The notes below the pieces were generated by a model, which was not told the DNA's origin, made no database searches, and worked only from the letters and a program-made list of their open reading frames with translations. Both the position numbers and the translations under genes were made by a program. 64,000 nt of DNA from Alienimonas californiensis (GTDB taxonomy: Bacteria > Planctomycetota > Planctomycetia > Planctomycetales > Planctomycetaceae): contig NZ_CP036265.1 of NCBI RefSeq assembly GCF_007743815.1, positions 3,056,823 through 3,120,822 of the forward strand, given 5' to 3'. Below, piece by piece: positions 8,927 to 16,924 of the stretch. Each line of letters opens with the position of its first letter. Positions within the stretch are counted from its first letter, which is position 1.

Positions 8927-10396
8927 GTGCCTGATTCGTCCCGCCACTCCGCCGACCGTTCCGCCCAGGACGACGTCGCCCCGTTGAACGCCGGCGGCAC
9001 GGTGATGGACCTGTCGGATTTTGCTGATCTAAACGATCTGTCCACGGTCGGCTCGGAGGAATCAGGGAACGATTCGAAAACGGCGATGCCGTCGATCGAC
9101 GATTTCGAGATCACCGGCGAGGGGGACGGCGGACGGGCCGCCGCCGAAGCCGCCCCCTCCATCGACGACTTCGACGTCTCCGGCGGAGAATCCTCCCCCC
9201 CGCCGTCCGAGGCCCGGCGCCAGCCGGCGCCAAGCCCCCCGCTGCGGCCGGAACCGGCGCCCAAGTCGCAACCGGCGCCTAAGGCGGAGCCGGCGCCCAA
9301 GGCGGAGCCGGAGCCGAGCATGGCGGACCTCATGGCGCAGCTCCGCCGCGAACTGCGGGAGGAACTGCTGGCGGAGTTGCGGGCGAACCGCGACCTGTCC
9401 TCCCCGGCGGCGCAGAAGCTCAAGGAGGAAGCGGAGGAGGCGGGGGTGTCGCTGGACGACTTCATCGTCCTGGACGGAGATCAGAGCGACGGCGACGACT
9501 TTCAACTGGCCGGCGGCCGCGCCCCCTCGCATCACGCCCCGCCGCAGCACGGGGGACAGGCTCCGCCGCAGAGCTACGCGGCGTCCCCGCAGTACGCCCC
9601 GCAGCAATATTCGCCGCCGCAGGGGCAGTATTCGCCGCCTCAGGGGTACGCCGCGCAGCAGGGCTACGAGGCCCCGCCCGCCGCCCGCCAACCGGAGCCG
9701 CCGCCCGAACGTCCGGCCCCCAAGCGGCCGGAACTCAAGCTGCCGGAGCCCCCCCAGCGCAAGCGCGAGACGCCGGTCCCCGCATTCGAGAAGCCCACGC
9801 CGGCCCCACGCTCCCTCGCAAAGCCCGAACTCGAGCCGGAACCGACGCCCGCCCCGGTCGCCGCTCCGGCGCCGCCCCCCCCGCGGCCGACCTACACGCC
9901 GCCGGCGAAGTCCACCTATGCGCCGCCGAAGGCGAAGAAGTCGTCCGGCGGCGGCGGCGGCGGCGTCAGCATGCCGAGCATCGAGGTGCCGGACGCCCTG
10001 AAGGATCCGAAGGCCCTCGGCGGGATCGCGGTGGCCGTCGCGGTGGCCTGCTGGTTCCTCTTCTCCAACCCGGGCATGAATCAGGGCATCGGCTGGGTCG
10101 AGCAGATCGCCGCGATGCACAAGGAATACGAGGCCGCGGCCCCCGCCGGCGGGGCCGGCCTGACCGACCTCAAGACGCGTCAGGAAGCGTTGCAGGAGGA
10201 GATCTCGGCGAACCTCGAGGGCGCCCTGCTGGGCGGCGCCCGCCGGACCGCCGACGGTCTGAACCGGGACCTCGGTCGCCTGATCGACCAGCGCATCGGC
10301 GGCCTCACGTCGGCCGACGTGATCAAATCGCAGGAGGAGAAGTTCGTCGAAAGCTTGCAGACGAACATGCAGAAGCTGGAGATGACCCCGCAGTGA
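8927..10396 (+). CDS. Single-TM anchored acidic/Pro-Gln-rich hypothetical protein
   Basis: 489 residues from GTG 8927; an in-frame ATG at 9004 inside the conserved GTVMDLSDF motif is an alternative start. Visible features in order: acidic N-terminus; imperfect APKSQPAPKAEPAPKAEPE repeats (about 100-125); a short amphipathic helix MADLMAQLRRELREELLAEL; a Pro/Gln/Tyr-rich stretch with QYSPPQGQYSPPQ repeats; a Gly run; one TM (GGIAVAVAVACWFLFSNP, about 365-383); and a helical C-terminal domain ending KLEMTPQ. Architecture and motif resemble the protein at 6710. Function unknown; a scaffold or spacer role at the membrane is only a guess. Confidence 0.7.
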   Translation: MPDSSRHSADRSAQDDVAPLNAGGTVMDLSDFADLNDLSTVGSEESGNDSKTAMPSIDDFEITGEGDGGRAAAEAAPSIDDFDVSGGESSPPPSEARRQPAPSPPLRPEPAPKSQPAPKAEPAPKAEPEPSMADLMAQLRRELREELLAELRANRDLSSPAAQKLKEEAEEAGVSLDDFIVLDGDQSDGDDFQLAGGRAPSHHAPPQHGGQAPPQSYAASPQYAPQQYSPPQGQYSPPQGYAAQQGYEAPPAARQPEPPPERPAPKRPELKLPEPPQRKRETPVPAFEKPTPAPRSLAKPELEPEPTPAPVAAPAPPPPRPTYTPPAKSTYAPPKAKKSSGGGGGGVSMPSIEVPDALKDPKALGGIAVAVAVACWFLFSNPGMNQGIGWVEQIAAMHKEYEAAAPAGGAGLTDLKTRQEALQEEISANLEGALLGGARRTADGLNRDLGRLIDQRIGGLTSADVIKSQEEKFVESLQTNMQKLEMTPQ

Positions 10397-10442
10397 CCGC
10401 GGCGCCCCGGTATCACGGGGCGTCCCGGTCCGGACGATCGAG

Positions 10443-11243
10443 CTACGGGAACAGCGGCAACCGGCAGAGGGCCGCGGCGCCGCCGAAGCAGACGGAAACG
10501 TCCGACCCCTCGGAGGCGCTGCGGTCCGGATAGCTGCCGCCGTAGCGGTAGCGGGCCACCACGCTTCCTTCCGGAACCGCGGCGGAGCCCTCGCCCTCCA
10601 CCGCCTTGAAGCTCACCGGCAGCGGGCCGGCCTCCGGATGGCAATGGACGACCGCCGGCGTGGTCCCGGTCGGCACGTCCGGCGGGTGCGGCAGGTTCGC
10701 GTTCCAGTAGGCCCCCGGCCCCGGCGGTTCGGCGAGAATCTCCGTGAGCACGCGGTCCAGCAGTTCGACGGAATCCTCCCACGGGGCGTCGCTGCCCCGG
10801 CGGAAGCGGCTCAGCGCCGCGGAGGCCACGCCGGCCAGGGTCGCCTCCCGGGCCGCCGCGGCGGTGCCGGACAGGAATACGTCCACGCCAAGGTTCCCCC
10901 CGTGGTTCACCCCGCTGAGGACCCAGTCGAACGGCCCGCCGCGCTCGCCGGGTTCGCGGAGGTCGGCGAAGTGGTGCAGGCCGATCCGCACGCAGTCGGC
11001 GGGGGTGCCGTCCAGCGAGAACCGCCGCACCCGCACGCCGCCCGGGCCGGACGGGCCGTCCTCCTCGCGAATCAGGGTGAGGGTGTCGGCGACGGTCACG
11101 CGGTGCCCGCAGCCGGAGTGCTCCCGGTCCGGGGCGACCACCGTGACCGAGCCGTTCGGCCCGGCGTGGCGGACCGCCGCCGCGGCGAGGGTCGCCAGAC
11201 CCTCCGCGTGGACGCCGTCGTCGTTCGTCAACAGGATGTGCAT
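10443..11243 (-). CDS. surE: 5'/3'-nucleotidase SurE
   Basis: SurE removes phosphate from nucleoside 5'- and 3'-monophosphates (and short polyphosphates) with a divalent metal. The 266-residue protein opens with MHILLTNDDG, whose Asp-Asp are metal ligands. It continues with VVAPDREHSG and SGVNHGGNLGVDVFLSGTAA, the latter including the conserved Asn ligand and the oxyanion-type loop. The length is typical. ATG 11243 directly precedes the conserved N-terminus. Its stop lies 47 nt from the convergent stop of the anchored protein at 10396. Confidence 0.95.
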   Translation of the reverse strand: MHILLTNDDGVHAEGLATLAAAAVRHAGPNGSVTVVAPDREHSGCGHRVTVADTLTLIREEDGPSGPGGVRVRRFSLDGTPADCVRIGLHHFADLREPGERGGPFDWVLSGVNHGGNLGVDVFLSGTAAAAREATLAGVASAALSRFRRGSDAPWEDSVELLDRVLTEILAEPPGPGAYWNANLPHPPDVPTGTTPAVVHCHPEAGPLPVSFKAVEGEGSAAVPEGSVVARYRYGGSYPDRSASEGSDVSVCFGGAAALCRLPLFP

Positions 11244-11308
11244 GCCGCCGTTCTAGTCGCCGGCGGCTCCCTCGCCCACCGGCGAACCGGGGCGGCGCCC
11301 TGGGGCGA

Positions 11309-11917
11309 TTACGCCTTGAAGCCGCTGAGGTACGGCACCCGCTCCCCGGCCGTCTGGACCTCCGGGGCCGCTTCGAGCAGTTGGGCGAGGAAATCGTACT
11401 GCCCGGTCAGCAGGGCCTCGCGGGCGCTGTCGGCCATGGCGACGGGGAACAGTTCACCGCTGAGGGCCACCGTCAGCGCCTGCAAATCGAGGGTCAGTTT
11501 CGCGTCCGGGTTCGCCCGGATCAGGCGAATGAGTTCCGCCCGCACCGCCGGGTCGGCGGTCACGCAGGCGACGCCGAGGTTCGTGCAGTTTCCGGCGAAG
11601 ATCTCCGCAAACGATCCGGCGACGATCGCCTTCACCCCGGCCCGCATCAGGCTCTGGGGGGCGTGCTCCCGGCTGGAGCCGCAGCCGAAGTTGTTGCCGG
11701 TCACCAGCACGCCGCCGGCTCCTTCCAAATTCGGAGCGTAGCGGGGATCGTCGAAGGGGTGGGTCGCGTCCTGTTGGCGATCGTCCTCGAAGGCGTGCGC
11801 GCCGAGGCCGTCGAACGTCACGCACCGCAGAAACCGGGCGGGGATGATGCGGTCGGTGTCGATATCGTCCCCCGGCAGCGGGATTCCGGGGGCGACGATC
11901 TGCGTGACGGGGGACAT
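11309..11917 (-). CDS. leuD: 3-isopropylmalate dehydratase small subunit (LeuD)
   Basis: LeuD pairs with the iron-sulfur subunit LeuC to isomerise 2-isopropylmalate to 3-isopropylmalate in leucine biosynthesis. The 202 residues include the swivel-domain signatures DDIDTDRIIPARFL and GNNFGCGSSREHAPQ. The length matches bacterial LeuD. No leuC lies nearby; leuA is 14 kb away on the same strand, so the pathway genes are scattered. Start ATG 11917. The 131-nt space to the divergent transaldolase should contain both promoters. Confidence 0.95.
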   Translation of the reverse strand: MSPVTQIVAPGIPLPGDDIDTDRIIPARFLRCVTFDGLGAHAFEDDRQQDATHPFDDPRYAPNLEGAGGVLVTGNNFGCGSSREHAPQSLMRAGVKAIVAGSFAEIFAGNCTNLGVACVTADPAVRAELIRLIRANPDAKLTLDLQALTVALSGELFPVAMADSAREALLTGQYDFLAQLLEAAPEVQTAGERVPYLSGFKA

Positions 11918-12048
11918 CGAAGCGAAAACAGCGGTGCGAGGAACGGTCCGACCGCACGGGCGGCGGTCGCGGGGATGCGGACAGATCCGTACATTAGCAG
12001 GTTCGCGTCCCCTCCGACCTCCCGCCTTCTCCTTCCGACGTCACTCCG

Positions 12049-13092
12049 ATGTCCGCGCTGCAAAGCCTGATCGCCACCGGCACCAAGCTGTATCTGGACA
12101 GCGTGGACCCGAAGGAGGTCGATCAGGCGCTGCAGGACGGCGCCGTGGGCGCGACTTCGAACCCGGTGATTATCGGCGGGATCATCGCCCAGGGCGGGTT
12201 CGACGACGACATCAAGCGGCTCGCCGGCGAGGGCAAGGACGACTCCGAAATCGCCTGGGCCCTGTGCGACAAGCTTGTCGCCGACGCCCAGGCGAAGTTC
12301 CTCCCCATCTGGGAGTGCACCGGCGGGGAGGCCGGCTGGGTCAGCTTCGAACTCGACCCGCTGCTGGAGGACCCGTCGGAGAAAATCTCCGAGGCGGACC
12401 GGGCGGCGAAGTACGTCGAACTGGGCAAGCGGTACGCCGAGGGCCATAAGAACCGGATGATTAAGGTGCCCGGCACCCCCGGCGGCATCGCGGCGCTGGA
12501 AGAATTAGCCGCCGCCGGGGTGACGCTGAACATCACGCTGCTGTTCAGCGACGATCAGTACCGGGCCGCCCGCGACGCGGTCTGGAAGGGCGCCAAGAAG
12601 CGGGCCTCGCTGAACGGCTTCAAGAGCGTGTATTCGATCTTTATCTCCCGGATCGACGTGTATACCTCCAAGCACGTCGACCTGTCGGACGCGGCTCAGG
12701 GGCAGGTCGGCCTGTTGAACGCGAAGCGGATCTGGCGGGAGAACTGCGACTTCTGGGCCGGCAAGAAGATCCCGCTGGCCCAGGAGATGATCTTCGCCAG
12801 CACCGGGGCGAAGTTGGAGGGCGACCCGCCGGAGAAGTACGTCGCCGCCCTGGCCGGCAGCGACATTCAGACGAACCCGCCCAGCACCAACGACGCCCTG
12901 CGGGAGCTGGACAAAACCTTCACCCGCACCGTCGATCAACTCCCCCCGCAACCCGTGCAGGACGAGATCGACGCCAAGGTCGACGCCGCCGCGATGCACG
13001 AGTTTCTGATGGAGGAGGGCCTGCGCAAGTTCGCCGAACCGCAGCGGGACCTGATCAAGCTGATCGCCAAGAAGCGGGCGGAACTGACGTAA
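12049..13092 (+). CDS. Transaldolase family protein
   Basis: 347 residues. Transaldolase moves a dihydroxyacetone unit between sugar phosphates in the pentose phosphate pathway through a Schiff-base lysine. The beta/alpha-barrel signatures are visible: [27 protein letters not shown], then [20 protein letters not shown], where the Lys of IKVPGT is the Schiff-base residue, followed by [10 protein letters not shown]. The C-terminal helical part ([20 protein letters not shown]) fits the larger TalA/TalB-type length. Sequence alone does not separate true transaldolase from closely related aldolases. Confidence 0.87.
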   Translation: MSALQSLIATGTKLYLDSVDPKEVDQALQDGAVGATSNPVIIGGIIAQGGFDDDIKRLAGEGKDDSEIAWALCDKLVADAQAKFLPIWECTGGEAGWVSFELDPLLEDPSEKISEADRAAKYVELGKRYAEGHKNRMIKVPGTPGGIAALEELAAAGVTLNITLLFSDDQYRAARDAVWKGAKKRASLNGFKSVYSIFISRIDVYTSKHVDLSDAAQGQVGLLNAKRIWRENCDFWAGKKIPLAQEMIFASTGAKLEGDPPEKYVAALAGSDIQTNPPSTNDALRELDKTFTRTVDQLPPQPVQDEIDAKVDAAAMHEFLMEEGLRKFAEPQRDLIKLIAKKRAELT

Positions 13093-13100
13093 ATCCTAAT

Positions 13101-13176
13101 GGCGAGCGGTGGGCGTCAGCCCCCCGTGTGTTCGAGACCGTGCGAGCACACGGGGGGCTGACGCCCACCGCTCGCC
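13101..13176. repeat. Inverted repeat type A, copy 2 (perfect 30-bp arms)
   Basis: Arms 13101-13130 and 13147-13176 are perfect complements with a 16-nt loop (TTCGAGACCGTGCGAG). It differs from copy 1 at 5293-5368 only slightly, including in the loop. It lies between the convergent stops of transaldolase (13092) and the Nudix gene (13184), where it could end transcripts from both sides. Confidence 0.85.
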
Positions 13177-13183
13177 TGACGCC

Positions 13184-13741
13184 TCAATCGCAGTCGCAGG
13201 GTTCGTCGCGCAGGAACCACAGGGCGGCCCAGACCTTCGGGTCGACGAGGCGGTCGTCGGTGGTCGCCCAGCCGGCGATCCAGGCCTCGGCACAGTGCAG
13301 CGGGACGCGGTGGACGGTGATCTCCTCGCCGTCCACCCCGCCGCCGTCGCCGATGCGGGTCAGGTTCGTCGCCTTGAAGAAGTGCACCACCTCGTCGGAG
13401 AGCCCGGCGCTGGGCGGGCCGACGGCGACCTGCTCCAACGTTTCGGCCTTGTAGCCGGTCTCTTCCTCCAGCTCCCGGCCGGCCGCGGCGGCGGGCACGT
13501 CGTCGGCGTCGGTGTCGCCGACCAGTCCGGCGGGGACCTCCAGCACGCAGACCCCCACCGGCGCGCGCTCCTGCTCCACGCAGATCAGGTGCCCTTTATG
13601 CACGGCGAACAGCGCGACGATCGCGGAGGCGTTCGGGCGATGGGCGTATTCCCACGTGCCCTTCGCCCGCAGTTCCAGGTGCTTGCCGGCGTGCAGCAGG
13701 CGGTCTGCGGGTTCTGCGGAGTCCGGGGACGGGCGGGACAT
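13184..13741 (-). CDS. Nudix hydrolase (ADP-ribose pyrophosphatase-like)
   Basis: 185 residues from ATG 13741; the frame extends upstream, but that stretch overlaps the promoter side of the ThuA gene. The Nudix box is recognisable as GDTDADDVPAAAAGRELEEETGY: the catalytic REXXEE glutamates are present, while the more N-terminal Glu of the G-x5-E consensus is Asp. The upstream sequence VCVLEVPAGLVG resembles NUDT5/ADP-ribose pyrophosphatase types (consensus ELPAGxxE), in which the enzyme cleaves nucleoside diphosphate sugars. The C-terminus ends in an acidic Cys-rich tail (EPCDCD). Substrate uncertain. Confidence 0.85.
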   Translation of the reverse strand: MSRPSPDSAEPADRLLHAGKHLELRAKGTWEYAHRPNASAIVALFAVHKGHLICVEQERAPVGVCVLEVPAGLVGDTDADDVPAAAAGRELEEETGYKAETLEQVAVGPPSAGLSDEVVHFFKATNLTRIGDGGGVDGEEITVHRVPLHCAEAWIAGWATTDDRLVDPKVWAALWFLRDEPCDCD

Positions 13742-13866
13742 GGGACCGTGGCGAGCGCTGAGTTGAACGCCGTACCCTACCACGTCCCGCGGTCCCGCCA
13801 GGGTCGCGTTCCCACCCCGACGTCCCTTCCGGCCCCGTGCGGCCGCCCCCACCCCCCGACTCGCCC

Positions 13867-14775
13867 ATGACCCGCCGATCCCTCCTCGCCCTCCTCGCCG
13901 CGGCCGTGTTCGCGGCGCTGCCGGCCTCCTCCGCGCTCGCCGCCCCCCAGGAGAAGGCCGACGCCGCCAAGCCGACGCGCATCCTGTTCGTGACGCAGTC
14001 CAAGGGCTTCAAGCACGGCAGCGTCGACCGCGACAAGCCGGGCCGGGAATTAGCCCCCGCGGAGATCGCCATGAAGCAGCTCGCCCAGCAGAGCAAGCTG
14101 TTCACCGTGGACCTCACGCAGGACGTGGCCGCGGACCTGACGAAGGAGAACCTGCAGAACTACGACGTGGTCGCCTTCTATACGACCGGCATGCTGCCGA
14201 TCGCCAAGGAGGATATGGACTATTTCCTGAACGACTGGCTCAAGCAGCCGGGCCACGGGTTTTTGGGCTTCCACTCCGCGACGGACACCCTCAGCGATAA
14301 CGAAGCCTACCGCAGCTTCATCAACGGCCGGTTCGCCGGGCACCCGTGGGGCGCCGGCAGCACCGTGACCTTCAAGGCCCACGTGCCGGACTTTCCGGGG
14401 GTGAAGGAACTCGTCGCCAGCGACGCGCGGACCGACGGCTTCACCTGGACGGACGAGATTTACCAATATAAGGACCACGACCCTGCCGCCGTCCGCGTGC
14501 TGGCGAGCATCGACATGGCGGAGACCGACCTCAAGAAGCCGTACCACGTCCCGGTGATCTGGGTGCGGGAGTGGGGTCAGGGCAAGGTGTTCTACAACAA
14601 CCTCGGCCACCGCGAGGACACCTGGACGAAGCAGCCGTTCCTGGATTCGATCCTCGCCTCCCTGCGCTGGATCCGTGGCGAAGCCAAGGGCGACGCGACC
14701 CCCAACCCGGAGGTCTCCGCCGCCTGGGACGACGCCAGCCGCAAAGCCGCCCCGGCGGAGAAGTCGGACAGCTGA
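13867..14775 (+). CDS. Secreted ThuA-domain protein
   Basis: 302 residues from ATG 13867, chosen because it gives a clean signal peptide (MTRRSLLALLAAAVFAALP, then ALA-A). The mature part is a ThuA (PF06283-type) glutamine-amidotransferase-like fold: RILFVTQSKGFKHGS, GHGFLGFHSATDTL, ADHPW-like FAGHPWGAGSTVTF, PVIWVREWGQGKVFYNNLGH. Planctomycetes have many such proteins. Some ThuA proteins act on 3-keto-glycosides in sugar catabolism. It probably acts in the periplasm. It is followed by a strong terminator. Confidence 0.85.
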   Translation: MTRRSLLALLAAAVFAALPASSALAAPQEKADAAKPTRILFVTQSKGFKHGSVDRDKPGRELAPAEIAMKQLAQQSKLFTVDLTQDVAADLTKENLQNYDVVAFYTTGMLPIAKEDMDYFLNDWLKQPGHGFLGFHSATDTLSDNEAYRSFINGRFAGHPWGAGSTVTFKAHVPDFPGVKELVASDARTDGFTWTDEIYQYKDHDPAAVRVLASIDMAETDLKKPYHVPVIWVREWGQGKVFYNNLGHREDTWTKQPFLDSILASLRWIRGEAKGDATPNPEVSAAWDDASRKAAPAEKSDS

Positions 14776-14846
14776 GCAGGAAGTTCCTGAGCCCCGACCG
14801 TCAGGGAGGGGCCGTTCCCCCGCTTCCGAACCAGAGCGAGTTGAAG

Positions 14847-14883
14847 AGCGTCCCGGACCCTTCAAGGGTCCGGGACGCTTTTT
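14847..14883 (+). terminator. Rho-independent terminator of the ThuA gene
   Basis: A 15-bp hairpin (AGCGTCCCGGACCC / GGGTCCGGGACGCT) with a short loop is directly followed by TTTTT. It lies 72 nt after the stop at 14775. Confidence 0.85.
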
Positions 14884-14900
14884 CATAGGTACGCCTCCAT

Positions 14901-14975
14901 GGCAGCCCGAGGCGCAAGCCAAGGCCGGGTGACGTGGACCACGCTGTACCGCCTCGGCTTGCGTCTCGGGCTGCC
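14901..14975. repeat. Inverted repeat type C, 20-bp arms
   Basis: Arms 14901-14920 (GGCAGCCCGAGGCGCAAGCC) and 14956-14975 pair at 19 of 20 positions. It lies in the 401-nt gap between the ThuA stop and the convergent PQQ gene. The remainder of this gap (to 15071) contains only short GC-rich repeats of similar style and no gene that I can support. Confidence 0.6.
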
Positions 14976-15071
14976 GATGCTTGACCCGAAGCCCCGATCA
15001 GCGTGGGGCTTTGCGCCCGGTCCGCTGTCGGCCGTCGTTCCGCCTCGCTTGCGCTTCGGGCTCACGGCGAC

Positions 15072-15110
15072 AAAAAAAGCGCCCCGGACCCTGCGAGGGA
15101 CCGGGACGCT
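15072..15110 (-). terminator. Rho-independent terminator of the PQQ-propeller gene
   Basis: Read on the minus strand, an imperfect GC hairpin (AGCGTCCCGGTCCC / GGGTCCGGGGCGCT) is followed by seven T. It lies about 67 nt downstream of the stop at 15177. Confidence 0.8.
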
Positions 15111-15176
15111 TGATTGATCGGTCGCGGGTGAACGGCCTCTTCCTGACGGCCGGGGCTCGGGACCTGATCGCGGCGG

Positions 15177-16802
15177 TCAGTCGGCGGTGACGTCGAAGCA
15201 GTAGAGCTTGGAGCGGTCGGAGACGAACATCTTGCCGTGGGCGATCGTCGGGGTGCTGTAGACGGAGGAGGCGAACATTTTCTCCTCGATCACGTTCTCC
15301 TCGCGGCCCAGTTCCATGACGGTGAGGTCGCCGTCCTCGTCGCCGATGAAGATCTTGCCGTCGGCGACCATCGGGGAGCCCCAGCAGGCGGCGAACATGT
15401 CGTAGACCCAGAGCCGCTTGCCGGTTTCGGCGTCGAGGCAGTGGACGAAGCCGGAGAGGTCCGGGGCGACGACCAGGCCGTCGTGGACGGCGACGGTGCT
15501 CATGGTGCGGCGGAAGATCAGTTCGCCCTTGCTGCCGGTCACGCTGCCGTCCGTGTCCTCGCCGCCGTAGTGCCAGACCTGCTTGCTGTTGGGGTTGGGC
15601 TTGATCTCGCCGTCCTCCAGCAGCGTCGGGGAGACGTCGCCGGAGCCGGTCGGGTCGATCTTATAGAAGTGACCGACGCCCTCGCCGTGCTCCGGGTCCT
15701 GGCCGACGCCGAGGTACACGAAGCCGTCGGCGAAGACCGGGGTGGCGATGATCGCGTTGCGGGTGCCGCGGCCGCCCAGTTCCCAGTAGCTGTCCTTGGG
15801 GTTCAGGTCGAACTGCCAGAGGATCTTGCTGCCGCCGTCGCCGTCGCCGGCCGGGTCGAAGCTGTAGAGGATGCCGTCGCCGGCGGGGAACAGGATCTGG
15901 GCCTGGCCGTCGACGAGGGCGACGCAGGGGCTGGACCAGTGGCCGTGCAGGATCTTGTCGAAGGGGGTGTTGTCCTCCCAGATGATCTCGCCGGTGTTCT
16001 TGTTCAGGCAGAGGAAGCAGGGGGCCCGGGGGGCGGGCACTTCGAGGTGGGCCTCGTCCACGCCGTTGCCGGTGACGAAGTAGACGTATTCGCCGAGGAT
16101 CAGCGGGCTGCTGGTGGCGAGGTTATGGGGGAACACGCCCAATTCCTCGATCAGGTCGAGGCTCCAGACGATGTCGGCGTCTTCCTGCTCGGCGTCGACT
16201 TCCTCAGTGAACTCGCCGTCGTTCGTGCCGTCGCGGAAGCCGTCCAGATCCAGGCACATCATCTCGCAGCGGTTGGTGAGGATCCACACGCGGTCGCCCT
16301 CGACGACCGGCGTGCTGCAGATGCCCTGCTCCGGCCAGTCGTGGACGCGGCCCTGGGGCAGCTTCTCGCGGGTGAGCTGCCACTGGAAGGAGCCGTCGGC
16401 CTCGTCGAAGCAGAGCAGGACGCCGCGGTCGCCGACGTGCTGGGGGCGGTACTCGCCGCCGTTGTTAGTGCCGACCAGCACCTTGCCGCCGCTGACCACC
16501 GGGTTGCCGTAGGTCTGGGAGCCCAGCGGGGCGGTCCAGAGGACGTTCTTCGGCTCCTTGCGGCGGGTTTCCGGTTGAAACGCCGCGCTGACCTTCGGGG
16601 CGGGGCTGACCATATTGCGGAGCGGATCGCCGCCCCACATCGGCCACTTGCCGTCCGCGGCCCACTGGGCGACGGCGGCGGCCGGGTCTTCGACGACCGC
16701 GGCGTCGCCGTCCTGGGCGGCGACGGACGCCGGCATCGCGAGGGTCAGCAGGGCCAGCGGCGGCAACGCCGCGAGAGAAAATAACGAGCGACGGAGACGC
16801 AT
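15177..16802 (-). CDS. Secreted PQQ-like beta-propeller protein
   Basis: 541 residues with a signal peptide (about 1-29, ending ASVAAQ). The body is a series of PQQ-like/YncE propeller blades with repeated patterns such as [28 protein letters not shown] and GKRLWVYDM. Trp-containing GxxxW blade ends recur about every 50-60 residues. No catalytic pocket residues of PQQ dehydrogenases can be assigned, so this is a structural or binding propeller (outer-membrane-assembly BamB-like or secreted). Together with the next gene it forms a pair of such proteins on one strand, 122 nt apart. Confidence 0.85.
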   Translation of the reverse strand: MRLRRSLFSLAALPPLALLTLAMPASVAAQDGDAAVVEDPAAAVAQWAADGKWPMWGGDPLRNMVSPAPKVSAAFQPETRRKEPKNVLWTAPLGSQTYGNPVVSGGKVLVGTNNGGEYRPQHVGDRGVLLCFDEADGSFQWQLTREKLPQGRVHDWPEQGICSTPVVEGDRVWILTNRCEMMCLDLDGFRDGTNDGEFTEEVDAEQEDADIVWSLDLIEELGVFPHNLATSSPLILGEYVYFVTGNGVDEAHLEVPAPRAPCFLCLNKNTGEIIWEDNTPFDKILHGHWSSPCVALVDGQAQILFPAGDGILYSFDPAGDGDGGSKILWQFDLNPKDSYWELGGRGTRNAIIATPVFADGFVYLGVGQDPEHGEGVGHFYKIDPTGSGDVSPTLLEDGEIKPNPNSKQVWHYGGEDTDGSVTGSKGELIFRRTMSTVAVHDGLVVAPDLSGFVHCLDAETGKRLWVYDMFAACWGSPMVADGKIFIGDEDGDLTVMELGREENVIEEKMFASSVYSTPTIAHGKMFVSDRSKLYCFDVTAD

Positions 16803-16924
16803 ATCGATCCGCGAAACGAGGGCGAGCGGGATGGAAGGGGGCGGTTCCGGGGTTCGCGACGCGGGCCGTTCCGCACCGCGAACCCCGGACCGAATCGGTC
16901 CGCACAGCGGACCCTACGGGTGGG

